Shown here in pieces: positions 1-12,199 of a stretch of 64,000 nt of DNA. A model generated the notes under the pieces. That model saw only the letters and a program-made list of their open reading frames with translations. It ran no database searches and had not been told where the DNA came from. Numbering within the stretch: position 1 is the stretch's first letter; every line of letters starts with the position of its first letter. The DNA is from Drosophila pseudoobscura. Its lineage: Eukaryota; Arthropoda; Insecta; Diptera; Drosophilidae. The stretch is taken from the NCBI RefSeq assembly GCF_009870125.1, contig NC_046681.1:12847001-12911000 (forward strand), given 5' to 3'. Position numbers and translations under genes: made by a program.

Positions 1-694
1 TCACCCGTCTCGTCTAGTCTGGGCTTTAGAACCACATTTTTAGATTAATTCAACACGTCGCTCGGTTGATAAACCCGACAAAGGGTTAACTTCTGTAAGA
101 GATGACAATGCAGTTATGTCTCGCAGCGTAATTTGATTATTTCTCATTGTGAGAGTGTAATGGAGGAGGATAACATTATAACATGCGATATGGTAGAATG
201 CTCGCATTCATTTTCATTACTTTAAAGGCAAAAAGATGGCAAAAAAAAATGGATAAAAGTATAATTATTTAAAGAAAATAAGGGATATGATTTGTCCTCC
301 AGGCATTGACTGCCTGCAGGAGCTTTCCCAATACGTAGCTTTGGTTATTAATCGTTTGTTATCGATAAGTCAGTTCGATCTTTAATCCAATGAGCTTTCA
401 ATGAGCTTCCGACTCGACTTCTTTCAAGAGATTCATGAAGCTAGTAATCGAAAAATGTCATCATCAAAGTCATCGTAACTCTCGATGAAATAATCGCCAG
501 AGCCAACCAGAGGGGCAAGTACTATTCATTGAACATTTCATGGCAAACTGATGGTAAGCCGAGAATGCAAATCATCAGCCATGGAACCACAGTCCGTTTC
601 CTGTCTATTACATCGAAGAGGAGCAGCGTCTGGCGTACCCGTCCGGGGCTAATTACAAATCAGTTAGCCAGAAATGGGTCATCTGCATCGTTAG

Positions 695-829
695 CTCTAT
701 CTCTCTCTCTCTCTCTCCCTCTCGGAATCGGCAACTGAATCTCAATTCAAATCCGACCGCATCTGACCGCATAATTACAATGCAAAAGTCAACAAAATCA
801 AGTGCAGACACACACACACACACACACTC
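695..829. repeat. CT and CA microsatellites
   Basis: There is a CT-rich run at about 695-722 and a CA dinucleotide run at about 806-828. Both are plain simple-sequence repeats in non-coding DNA. Confidence 0.85.
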
Positions 830-1289
830 CCAGAGATGGACACACAAAAAAGAAAAAAAGTGCAACAACAACAACAAGAGCTAGAGCAATTAGAAGTGAC
901 AAATTACAAAGAGCAACAGCAACAAAAACTACAGCAACAGCAGCAACGAAATGTTGAAGCTGACAGATGAACAGGCAACATTGTTGCTGGGGCTGTGGCT
1001 GTGGCTGCTGCTGCTGCTGCTCCTGTTGTTCAATGCATATTTATTATTCGTTGAGCATTTCTGCAAACTGTTTTAATTATTTTCATATTGCAGCTTCATA
1101 CGGTGGGGTTCTCCTCTCCTTCGATACTCTTTCGAATCAGGTATTATAATGTTGTTGGGATATTTGTGCCTCGCATATGCTCGCATGTTCTCTCAAAATT
1201 GAAAACCATATGGTTTCAACTTTCGCACATACCCCGCTTTTAGCTGCAAGCCACTCACATATATATTTGTCATATACTTGTATATTAAA

Positions 1290-1662
1290 GGGTACCTGCA
1301 GTCGATAAATAAAGACAGACTCTGCTCAGCAAAGCAGAGTCCCGCTACTTATTGCTTTGCTTTGTACCAAAGGTCCCGTATTCTTGCTGACAACGTAGCC
1401 TGAGAGCGAGAGAGTCATCTGTCGCACCCGCAATAAAGCTGTTGTTGCTGAGAGAGCAATGGAGTGAAGCAAAGGCGAGAGCTGGCAGGTCTTAGAGCGA
1501 GAGAGTCATCCGCATTAGTGTTGTTGTTGTTGCCAAGAGAGCAAAACGGAGCGAACGGGAGAGTAAAGCGCGTAGATCAAATGCAGATCAAGAGATAAGC
1601 TCAAGGCAAAATTCGAACAAAATTCAATGCAGTGTCAAATTTTTCGCTTCGCAAGGGTATCC
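1290..1662. repeat. Repeat-like element with hairpin and internal duplication
   Basis: The block starts near AAAGGGTACC (about 1288) and ends near CAAGGGTATC (about 1653). It holds a perfect 9-bp hairpin (GACTCTGCT at 1318-1326 paired with AGCAGAGTC at 1333-1341, 6-base loop). It also holds two imperfect copies, 91 bp apart, of a unit starting AGAGCGAGAGAGTCATC (1403 and 1494). The GGGTA-type ends and the hairpin resemble short non-autonomous elements common in Drosophila, but the family could not be named. Confidence 0.4.
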
Positions 1663-3822
1663 GACCTTCGTGAAGTCGTTTTGCTCTACTGAATATTTTT
1701 TATTACTTTTGTGTGCTGACACGAGTACAATTTGTATGTTGTATGCAGCATACTTTTTTGCCAGTTGTCTGAAAATTGTTGTTTGCCAACCACAACAATT
1801 GCATTTGATAGAGAACGAGCGAATGAACGAAACGAACCCCTTGTTGGCTTGTTTTACCCCTACACCCTCCCCCCGCCACCACCCAGTGGTACCCGGCCAG
1901 CCGCCATGGAAATTGCGGTTAATTGAATTCACTGAACAGGGTTCAGAGTCAGCTGCTGTTGACCGCCTGCCTTTCTCTATATTTGTATATTTTTCACCCG
2001 CCCCGCCGCCATATGTGAAAATTAATTGAAGTTTTGCAGTTTTATGGCGCTTTCCAGCGACAACGAAAATCTCGCATGACTAACTTTTCATGTGAGCCCC
2101 CCCCACCCACTACCCCCCTGCATTCTGCTCTGCTATGCGTTACTTTTTATGGCACTACTCGTACGAACAATTTTTATGGTCACAACTCCACCACCACCGC
2201 CCCCCGACCCCCGACCCCCGGGAAGCTACATAGTAGAAGTGACACTGTCCCACAGTGTTTATTATTTTTATGCCATACTTTTAATTGACATTTGTCCAGA
2301 GATAATGAATGCCTGATATGCAGTCAGCCAACAGTCAACTTTGCATTTTTTGTATAATTCCTGCTCCAGAATTGAGTTTCATGTTCATTGTCATGTCAGC
2401 TGAGGACATTAATAACGGTGCTTACACATGTGCTATCCCGCCTAGAATCGCTATTATTAACGATTCTTTATATGCTGTACAAAAAACTGCAGCCTTCTCC
2501 ATGGCTCATTTGGTGTTGGAGAATTGGCTTTTGTGTTCTCAAGAAACCAATCAGAAGTCAATCTTCGACTTCAAACACTGGCCGCTCTTTTATTCAAAGA
2601 ACTTTACTTTATACCTGAATGAAAGAATGTAATTTAACATTTAAAAGAGAGAAAGAGAATAATTTTTGAGGAGTCATAGCCTAGAGGATAGGATAGGGTC
2701 TACACTTTAAAGAAATTCCATTTCTATCTTAGCTTGGGAATGGACTGGAAATGATTGTACAGCTGCCTGCTTGAGAAAAGCCTTTTAAGCTTTTCCAAAC
2801 TCTGAATCAGATTGCGGAATAGTTTTCACAAATACTGCAAATGGAAAATCCTAAAGGTAATCCTCTATCGAAGTTCCATTAAGAATACGAACAGACATCA
2901 ATCAATAATTCAAAGCACTCTTAGCATTTCTCAAGCCCTGACTAGAAGCTTAGCAGCTACTACTACTTCCACCTCTGTCTATGCTTCAACTTTCAACTTT
3001 CCTTTTGTTCATTTTCTTTATGCATATGCAGGGCCCTTCATGCTGTTCCGTGCTGCTGTCATCCTCCGACCTCCAACCTCCAAACTCCATTCGCATCCGT
3101 GAGGTCGCTCTTTGGTGTTCTCGTCTCGTCTCGCTGGATGGCTGGATGGCTGGATGGGTGGCTGGGGGGGTGTGGGGCTCCTACGGCATCCGGCTTCTTC
3201 TGATACACTTCGTTTAGTTTTGTTTTTCAGTCTGCTGTGTGGCGTGAAAATTCAAATTAGATTTTAAAATTTAATAAATGTTTGTGCAAATGAAAATGTG
3301 CCATAAGCAGCACACGTTCCAACACCTTGCCAGCGTCACCCAGCGTGCCCCCCCCACCCCCACACCCATGTATCCGTCCGTCGTTGCACGGCAGTGCAGG
3401 GCAGAGAGCGTGAAAACATTTCACAACATTTAAGTCGCTTTTAATGGCTTTTTTGTCTAGCTGCAACCAACCCCCCCGCCACCCCATTCGCCCATGGCCC
3501 CCATAGATACGACTCCACAGCCCATGACATTGTGTAGCAGGCACTTCAATTCGGATTGCATTTACTTTTTCATCTGCTCGGTGGGAGGAGTGCCACTTTG
3601 ATGGGCCACCACCCACCCAAGGGGCATCGTTTTTTCCCCACTGTGGCACAATCTGTCATCATAATTATCTCAAATGTGGTGGGAGTGTTGCGAAAGTCAG
3701 CAGATCTGTTGAAATAGATTATGATTAGGGATTTTTGGTTGCCTTACTTGTACTTTATTATCAATCCACCATCATTATGCTGTGTCATGCACAAGCAATG
3801 TATTGGTTTTCGGTTTCTTGCG

Positions 3823-3927
3823 AGAGATCGTTCGAACCGCCCGAAACAGAGCGATTCAGCCGCCGAAGGCATTGACGAAGAGACTAAGCCAAAGAAGCGA
3901 AAGTTAAGAGAAAAGAGGGGAGCATAG
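3823..3927 (+). other. Exon-like basic tail, uncertain
   Basis: An open frame after a pyrimidine-rich stretch and an AG (3823-3824) encodes about 34 residues, charged and ending in a stop at 3925-3927. It includes EETKPKKRKLREKRGA, a nuclear-localisation-like basic cluster. It could be a terminal coding exon of an unseen gene or a chance product of purine-rich DNA. There is no upstream partner exon in the window. Confidence 0.15.
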
Positions 3928-4362
3928 ATCACGTTTTGGGTGCCCCTCTTGCAATATCTTGCCAAAATCCTCATAGCAAGGCCATTTAGCAGTGAAGAAA
4001 GATGATTTTAACGAATCTTTTTAATCAGTATTCAGTTTTTAAGAGCGAAACTGAAAAATATCTATTGATTGCTTCGAAAATGATTTCTAACCAACGGAAA
4101 TTACCCTCAAATGCTCCTCTAGCCATTGGATCACTAAAAATTCCTATAAAATAAAAAGCAAAAAACTGGCCACTGATTCGTGATGCTCAAAATAAATAAT
4201 AATTGTCCGAAATCAGCATCAGATGACCAGCACACACTGGAAACCACTTTGGGCTAATAACCCTGCTATATAGAACCCCAGGCGTATCGCATATGAAATA
4301 CCATCGACCATTATCACATATCACAATCGTGGTGGTTCGTGTGGCGCCACAAAACAGACAAG

Positions 4363-4541
4363 CAGCAGCAGCAGCAGCAGAACAAATAAAAGAGAATTGA
4401 TGGAAATAAAATTTATGACCATCATAATTTCTTGGCCATGCTTTTTCCTGTCCGCTGGCCTGTCTATCAACTTTATGCACTTTTACCCCCTGAGCCGCAG
4501 AATGGCCCCCACCCTGGTGGGTGTGTGTGTGTGTGTGTGTG
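4363..4541. repeat. CAG and GT microsatellites
   Basis: There is a short CAG trinucleotide run at about 4363-4381 and a GT dinucleotide run at 4520-4541, both in non-coding DNA. Confidence 0.85.
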
Positions 4542-6913
4542 CCCCATCGATAAATATTTTAAGCTGCAGCAAATGTGAGACTATGCGAAAATGCGCTTGC
4601 AACAAGAAGAAAAACCGCATTAAGCGAACGAACCGACCCTCTCGAAACAGAATGAAACGCTGCACCGGTGGTGGTTTTATGGCAGGGGCAGTGGCAGGGG
4701 CAAGGTGACTGTTGAACAATTCAATTTACCACAAAACTCGTTATTATGGCGGGGCCAAGAGCCAGACCCAGAGCCCCATGAATCGTAGCCCGCACCCATG
4801 TCCGTGCAGCACCTGGACACGGATACACGGATACACGGGCACACGGCACACAACCAATAATTGTTGCCAACGGGTGCTGGGCCCTGTGCCGCACGGAACT
4901 GCCACCTGACCAGCATTCTCCTGACCATTGCCGAGTGCAGTGTGCAAAATGTATTTAAAATCTGTCGCCATCATCAACGAAATGGGAACATTTCGGTTGC
5001 TGGCAGCCAGCTGCCTTTCCCCTTCCTACTGTCTGAAATTTATGCAAATGCTTGGATGCAGTGCCAGTGCCAGTGCCTCAGTCCATCCCAGTCCATCCCA
5101 GCCCATTCCGTCCCATCCCGTCCCATCCCTGCTTCTATCTGACCCGGCCAGGTGACAGCGCGCAGGGCGGGGGGCTGGAAGGATGAGTGGTGCGTGATTC
5201 TGTGCGAGAAATATTAAATGACGCGCTGCGGTTGGCAGCTGGGGGTGGGGGGGGGGGATTTGTTTACCTTCCTTAATTGTGAGTTGAAGAAGTATCTTTC
5301 CGAATTCGGTCTGAAGATTTCCAGTCCATTTAAGAACCCAACTTGGCCCAAATGACTCGGACCACACATGCTACATAAACAAAAGAGTAAAAATCCCATT
5401 GAAGGCTCTCCTCTCAGACGAGTATATAATCTCATGTGTGGCACATGGCGTATGCGTAATGTGGCAGACGAACACAAAAGGCATGATTTAGCCAATGTCT
5501 TGGAGCATAATTCTACGAGAATTGTCCATGTCCTTGCAACAGCTGCACTAGCAGACCGAAAATTTAAACAATTTTAAAATTTACAACACACATGCCACAC
5601 TTGACCGAAGGACACTGCAGCCACCGTCCTTGCCTCCCTCTCAAAATATGCATAAATCTTGTGCTGAAAATGTGTATTTACATTTTGCTTGTGCTATTTA
5701 ACAACATTTGGTCAGACCCAGACAAGACCCGGCTAGGCGCAAATCATAAGGATTCCGCTCCACAGCCAAAGCCAAAGCCAGAGTCCTGCGGTCTGCTGCT
5801 GCTACAAAAGTTTTGCATTTTAGCACTTTGCACTTGTCCATGGAGGTTGCTGCTTCTGCTGGTGTTTGTTTTATTACAAGTGCCAAATAATTTAACTACT
5901 AAAATATTAAATTTCTGTTTGAATTGTCAACCAGTCAGCCAGACGGCAGCAGCAAAAGCAGCAACAACTGTCGTTGGCAATGGCCATAAATTTGTTTTTG
6001 GCCATCCTTGGAACCCTGTGTGTCAGTTCAATGGGCCATTTGGGGAATCTACTGGCTGGCTGGCTGGCTGTACATCTATGTTTGAGTTTAATTAAAATGA
6101 ACATTAGGCTTGGCCAGCAGGAATACCATAACACAGGGAATAAGGTGGCAAGGTGGTACCATCCATACATATAATAAATAAATGCAAATATGAGGCCCTC
6201 TACAATAGTCTCTAATCAACACGGAAGTTCAGCCATCCCCCATTCACCATGTGGAGCCTCTGTGGTAAATCTGAAGTCGAAAAGACCTCTTTGGCTGCTG
6301 GGGTAACACCTCCTTGGATCGGGTTATAGCCAGAACCAGAACCAGGGTCTAGGCAATGAACACTTCATTCAGCAAGTTTAAATTGAAGTGAAAATTGCGG
6401 TTGGCAGGGACTTCAGAACCGAGAGAAAGAGAGAGACAGAGAAAGAGATAGCGACAGCGGCACTAACCTGTTACCAGCCTCAACCATCGATTATGTCCTC
6501 TCCCTCCCTCCGGTAGAAAGCCTGCAGAGGAGTAAGACAGAGATGGCACGAGATGGCGATGGTTAGTCACCCGCTGGCTGGCTGTCATGTGGTCTTTTTT
6601 AAGTGCTTTACTGGTTATTTTCGGGGACATTGGTGGGTGTTTCGGGCTCTGTCTAGAGAGTGTCGGGGCCACTTGATAATGACGATGACAACGGCAGCAG
6701 TAACAGTAACAGCCACAGCAACAAAAACAATGTTGTCATAGGCACATTCACATCCATAGCTGCCACCACTGTGAAGCAGGAAGGAAAACCCACTTGGGAG
6801 TCTCAATTGAATTTGAAACAAGTCAGTGTGTCCTCTGCCGTGGGTTTTCTATTTGTAATTTCCAATTCCAGTGAAAATATGCGCTGATTATTCCCCGTTT
6901 CGATCGCTTCCAG

Positions 6914-7061
6914 GCGAGTTCCCGACAACGAAAAGAGAGCGCTCAATGTGAAGCGCAAAGATGAGCAGCGCGAGAGACTCCGCAAAGAAGATATAAAAGA
7001 GCTTCAGTCCAGCCGGCGTCGAAAAAGCTTTCGATCCGACGACAACGAAAGCACCGCTTAG
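6914..7061 (+). other. Exon-like charged C-terminal tail with TATA-like and polyA motifs
   Basis: An AG at 6912-6913, preceded by a pyrimidine-rich stretch, opens a 148-nt frame. It encodes about 48 residues rich in Lys, Arg and Glu (including KRKDEQRERLRKEDIKELQ) and stops at 7059-7061. An AATAAA follows at 7095-7100 and an A run at 7103-7113. This fits a last coding exon whose upstream exons are outside the window or unrecognised. The block also contains TATAAAAG at 6992-6999, so a core promoter is an alternative, but the TCAGTC at 7004-7009 is too close to serve as a standard initiator. Purine-rich DNA can give such frames by chance. The protein was not recognised. Confidence 0.25.
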
Positions 7062-8011
7062 TTCAATTCAGTTTCTTGCACGATTAATCATGTTAATAAA
7101 CGAAAAAAAAAAACCTACATAATCTGAATATAAAAGGGAGTAGATTCTGTTTGTATCGCCATGACAACCCATAACATAATCTTCAACTGAATTTGCACCA
7201 AGAAACGATGACAAAGAGCATAATGCACTTCTTAACAGCAGATTACGTCAGACAGCCCATAGACAGGGCTAGCACCACAGCCATAAACCACTTTTATCAT
7301 ATAGACCAGCATTGCCCACCCACCCGCTCTGGGCTGCATTCTACGTGGGGGGTGGGGCTTGGAGGCGGCTAGCGGGCAAGTAAATATCTCCACTTTTCGG
7401 CCACAAATGCAATTGGGCTTGATGATATTTGTTACTTCCGTTTTGGGTTTTGCAACCGGAGGAAATGAAGCCTCTAGTACAGATGTTGCACCACACTGTG
7501 GCCTCTGAGTGGGTGGAACGGAACTTCTTGTTGCTAGAGAGTAATTTACTTGGGTAAATAATTTGAGGCTTTGCGCAACAGAAAGGATAACAGGATTAAC
7601 TCGTATTGGGCGGAGACTTTCCTAAGTTGGTCTCTCAGGAGCTTCCCTCTTGGAACTTGGATGGAATGAAACGACTTAAAGATGTTTTTCATCCTAAAAA
7701 GGATTATCACAACAAAAGCTTTGCATAGGGTTATGGGCTGTGTTAAAACCTCATCAAATACTTACAAAAAAAAAGAGTTATTACAATGCTAGAATATAGA
7801 ATAACCTAATTCCCTATTATATTTACCATCGTTGGCGATTCATTCTAAAAATGTTTAAAATTCGAATAAATTATTCACCTAACTGCATCTGGTCACACTC
7901 CCATAGCTTTGTTTTTAATAATTTATTATACCAAACGATAAATAATTCATCTTCAATATTCAATGTGTGTTAGAATTTTGTGCGAGTGTAGCTTTCGTTT
8001 GTATCCGAACA

Positions 8012-8120
8012 GGGAGTAGGAGTGGGAGTAGGAATAGGAGTAGGAATAGGAATAGGAGTAGGAGTAGGAGTTGGAGTAGGAGTCGGAATAGGAGTAGAAG
8101 TCGGAGTAGGAGTCGGAGTA
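8012..8120. repeat. GGAGTA/GGAATA hexanucleotide array
   Basis: About 18 imperfect copies of GGAGTA, GGAATA or GGAGTC. One frame reads as an Arg-Ser-like repeat and the opposite strand as Tyr-Ser, explaining the long open frames across it. There is no support for coding use. Confidence 0.85.
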
Positions 8121-9246
8121 TGCCACCATTTCCTGCTGACTTTGCACTCCGTTTTCCATACATATTTTGTCAATCACTAGCCCCAACCTGGCTATATGTT
8201 CTAGACGGATTTGACCGGCTTGTGCGGCACCTGCCACCCGTCTTTGCCTTTGATGTATGCACACGTTCTGGGGATGTGTGCGTAGAGCGGCAGCCGAAAA
8301 TAAAACCGCAAGCGGGAGGGGAGGGGGGTGCCATTTCCCCATTTTGGTTTATGGCCGGATTGCATGCAATGAAAATTCCCCAACAACATGCTGCAGAGCC
8401 ACAGAGCCTGCCTACCGTTGGGGATACATTTTGGGGCTCCGATGGAAAGCAATTTCCCCTCCTGCCATTCGAGCATTCTCGGCCGTCTTATCAGTACCAC
8501 AGCCAGGGGCACAAAGCTCCGTTCTCACTCCGTACATACTTTAGTTTAAAATTCCGGCCCGTACATGTAGCCAAGTGTCCTCCGTCCCGTCCCGGACCCG
8601 TAACCGTAGGAGGAGTACTCCCCGATGGATGTTTTGGGCTCGACATATTTCCCTGGATTTTCGGGCGGGGGTGGGGGGCTAGGGGTCTCCTTCGAAATGT
8701 CCTTGTTGATATTGCACTTTGCCTTGAATGCAAAATGTGCCTACCAGGAGCGCAGGGGGGGCGGGGGAGGAGGAGGTCAAAAGCCAAACAGTTGCACTCC
8801 TAAATGAACTTTTCTAATTCCATGAACCAGCTTCTCTCTCTCTCTCTCTGTCTCTCTGTCCCTCTCTCTCTGTCTCTCTTGCCCCAGGCCGAAAATCCGA
8901 CACTGGCCAAGGAGTCCTGTGGTTCCATTTGCATTGGCATTGGGAAATTATTCTGTCGTTAATTAGTGGCCGATAGATAGACAGGGCCATAGATTTGGCT
9001 TATTTCTACCCCATTTTGCACGCCGACAGGTAGACAGGTAGGACTCGTCCGTTGAAGTTCTCTGTCATTTAGGAAGTTTTTCCTCTCCATCCCACACCGT
9101 GATGATCATCATCGTTTGCCTTTAGTTTGTACTTGACCACAAATTGCTTGGCTACCGTTTGCTTGTGCCTCCTAACTAAGCTTTTGTCGTTCAACTTGCA
9201 CCTTCCATCCTCCATCCTTGCACGCACACACAGATACACACAGCCA

Positions 9247-9303
9247 CAGATACAGATACAGATACAGATACAGATACAGCTACAGCTACAGCTACAGCTA
9301 CAG
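9247..9303. repeat. CAGATA and CAGCTA hexanucleotide array
   Basis: Five to six copies of CAGATA are followed by about four of CAGCTA. It is a simple tandem array in non-coding DNA. Confidence 0.85.
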
Positions 9304-9852
9304 AGAGAGTGGCACAGAGGAAGAGGCACAAATTTTGTTTATCTTTTGCTGGCACTTGAGCTGAGTGCAAAGTTAAAGATGGATAAGGTGGGACAGGGCA
9401 GGATCCAGAATCCTGGCTAGAAGGCGAAGCGGAGACTTAACAGCTCCGACAATTAGACGGCTACGAGTGCCTGTCTTCCTGCCTCCTTCTGTCTGTCCTT
9501 CTGTCCGTCTGTCCTTTGTGGGCCCCAAACTTTCAACTTGATTTGAGTTGCTTGTGTCAGTGTTTGTTTGTTGGATTTCAATACAAGTCAATTGAGAGCA
9601 CAGAAAACTTGTTCAATAACGAAGGTGTCCTTCGCTTTTCCTTTTATTACATTTTAATTGATTTATTTATATAGTTATTGCCACCATTCCATATTACCAT
9701 TCATTATTACATTTTCTGTGCCTGAATACTGAATACCATTCATCCTTTCATTCACATCTCATAGGGCTCTAAGCATAAATGCTGTCTTGAGTGCCGCTCG
9801 TCTAACACCTTGAGACCCCAAAGCCTTTTGTCCACTTATTAGGAATGGAATT

Positions 9853-9866
9853 CCCCCCCCCCCCCC
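9853..9866. repeat. Poly-C tract
   Basis: Fourteen consecutive C residues in non-coding DNA. The exact length is prone to sequencing error. Confidence 0.8.
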
Positions 9867-10898
9867 ACCAGTCTCGAGCACAAAAACCCTATGCATATGT
9901 ATCACTACTATTTTGATCAATGTATTTAATATTAATGTGTTTTTGCCCAGCCAGAGGTGGGCGGCAAAAACTAATTTGTATGCGGAAGGCGGCGGAGGGA
10001 CGGCCATTGGACACCGGAGAGTTGTTCTCCGTGGAACGTTTTTGTTTTGTTTTGGTCTTGGACGCGGCTGAAATGCGTAATCTGGCTTTTTGCCCAGCCT
10101 TTCTGCCACGCTGCTTTTGTGTGGAAGTGTCGGGGCGGAGGTGACGACTCGACGGCGACAGTTTTTGCTCGAAAGCAAAAAAGTGTGACAACAACTGAAG
10201 AAATGTTGTGGCCATGCCTGGGCATGTGTGCAAAAAGGTTTTAATCAAAAGAACGTCTAGGGTGGGTAATTAATCATAAGAAAATTTAATGCAAATTTAA
10301 TTCTTAAAAGAGGCGAAAACCCGGAGAAAAAGCTGAGAAAAATACCTCTCCAGCTGTTGGTAATCAGCGGCAAATTAAAACATTTTTAATTAAAGCAAAT
10401 ATAAAGAAATAACAAAAAACAATTGTCTTGTAAACAAAATTAGGGGCGAAAACCGAGGAAAATGAGGCTGTGATGATGACAAAGACGGGCGAAAAATTCC
10501 CAAAAAAAAAAGAAATTTTTAAATAAATAAACAGTTATGGCGGGGGTAATCAAATCATTTATAAAATAAAAGCAAATTAGGGAAAATTGCAGGAATTGTG
10601 GCACACACACACCATCCCACCGAGTACCCCTCCTCGCGAAAAGCGAGCGTTTTGCGAGGATTTTCACTTGTAAAAGTGAAAAGGCAGCGGCAGGGGCGGG
10701 GGCGCGGACTGCCTGCCGGAGGGAGACCAACACAAAAACACGCACATGCCACGCCCATTTAATGTACGCCCTCAACTTTGGCCGCCACCAGCATTTATTG
10801 CGCCCAGTTGTATGCTGCATAATTTTTGGGCGGAAATTTGAAAACGGAATTTTCACGGAAAGGCAGCTGCAATTTCTTGGTTATTTTACCAAATTTTT

Positions 10899-11370
10899 TG
10901 AGGAAAAGTTAATATTTTAAAATTTATTAAACATATTAATGATCTTGGATCTGGGATTTTTTAGATGAAATTTAATAATTATATATTCTTAAATGTTTAA
11001 AAAAAATATTTCATTAAAATATTTGAAGGAAAGACATTTAATACTTTAAAATTTATTAAATATATTAAAGCTCTGGGATTTTTTAGATGAAATTTAATAA
11101 TTATATGACAATTATTTTTAAATAATAAATATTTAAATGGATATTTTATTAGAATATACGAATTAAATGTCTTAATCTTGGATTTTTTAGGTGAAATTTA
11201 ATAACGATATAACAATTATTTTAAAATATTTTAAATAAATATTTAAATGGGTATTTTATTAGAATATTTGAAGGAAAGACATTTCATAATTTAAAATTTC
11301 TAAAATATATTCAAGATCTTGGATTTTTTAAATGAATATTTCAATGGGTATTTTATTGGAATATTGAGCT
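10899..11370. repeat. AT-rich degenerate tandem repeat block
   Basis: About four copies of an AT-rich unit carry the core CTTGGATTTTTTAGATGAAA followed by TTTAATAATTATAT. Cores begin near 10955, 11078, 11181 and 11322, so the period varies from about 103 to 141 bp through indels. Accompanying repeated pieces are ATTTGAAGGAAAGACATTT and AATGGGTATTTTATTAGAAT. No coding potential is seen. Confidence 0.75.
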
Positions 11371-12177
11371 TTCAAACAAAAACTGAACTGAAAATAAGCC
11401 CGAAAAATTACTTAAAAATGAGCTAAGGTCTTTGGTATGTGCTTTACTTGGATTTTGTTCCAATTTGTGCAAAAAATTGCTCAAATCTTAAAATGAAACA
11501 CATTAAATGTACCCTTTTTAAGCTGCACTTGCAGTTTTCTTAGTTTAGTTTATTTCTGACTTTATGGACTGTTCTCTGTCGAATAATTACGATTCGAAAT
11601 GCAGTTCCTTAGTCAAGTTTTTTTCCCCACTTGAAATTATGTTTGATTGATTTTAGATCGATTTATATACCTATTTTATGTACAATACAATCCATGTTAA
11701 TCCTAATCCTAATCCCATTCTTACTCGTTTTCCCCAAAAATTGTAGAAAAGAGTATGCCACATTTGGTTGCAACTCTGTGCGGAAGCTGTTGGTGTTCCC
11801 CATCCAGTTATATTTTTCTTTCTTCTGCTTTCTCCGCCGTTTTCTTTTCTTTCGTTTTTTTTTAAGCGCCGAAATTGTATAAAGCGTCTGTTATGGCCTT
11901 TGGGGCTCTGATTCAGTTTTTGGAAGGTCGGGTTGGGGATTTTTCTTTTTGTATGTCTTGGTATGTGTGTGTGTGTGTATTTATGGCGTCTTTCGCCCTC
12001 AATTTCATTTGCAATTGAATTTGGGATTATTTTTCATTTTTGCTTGCGTACTCCGCCCTCCCCCTCCATCTCCACCGCCCCCGCCCCACACATACACAGC
12101 AAAGGCCACAAGTGGCCTGAATGGGTCTGTGTCCGTAATTGGGAGAGTTTGAGGGGGGAGGAGACGGGATCGTATCC

Positions 12178-12199
12178 GAGAGAGAGAGAGAGAGAGAGG
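12178..12199. repeat. GA microsatellite
   Basis: A GA dinucleotide run, a possible GAGA-factor binding stretch, with no other regulatory evidence. Confidence 0.8.

Noticed and set aside
7967..8803. 278-codon open frame on + with Arg-Ser-like repeats
   Set aside because: Its length comes from the GGAGTA hexanucleotide array. It has no ATG near the start, no splice logic, and the remainder does not look like protein.
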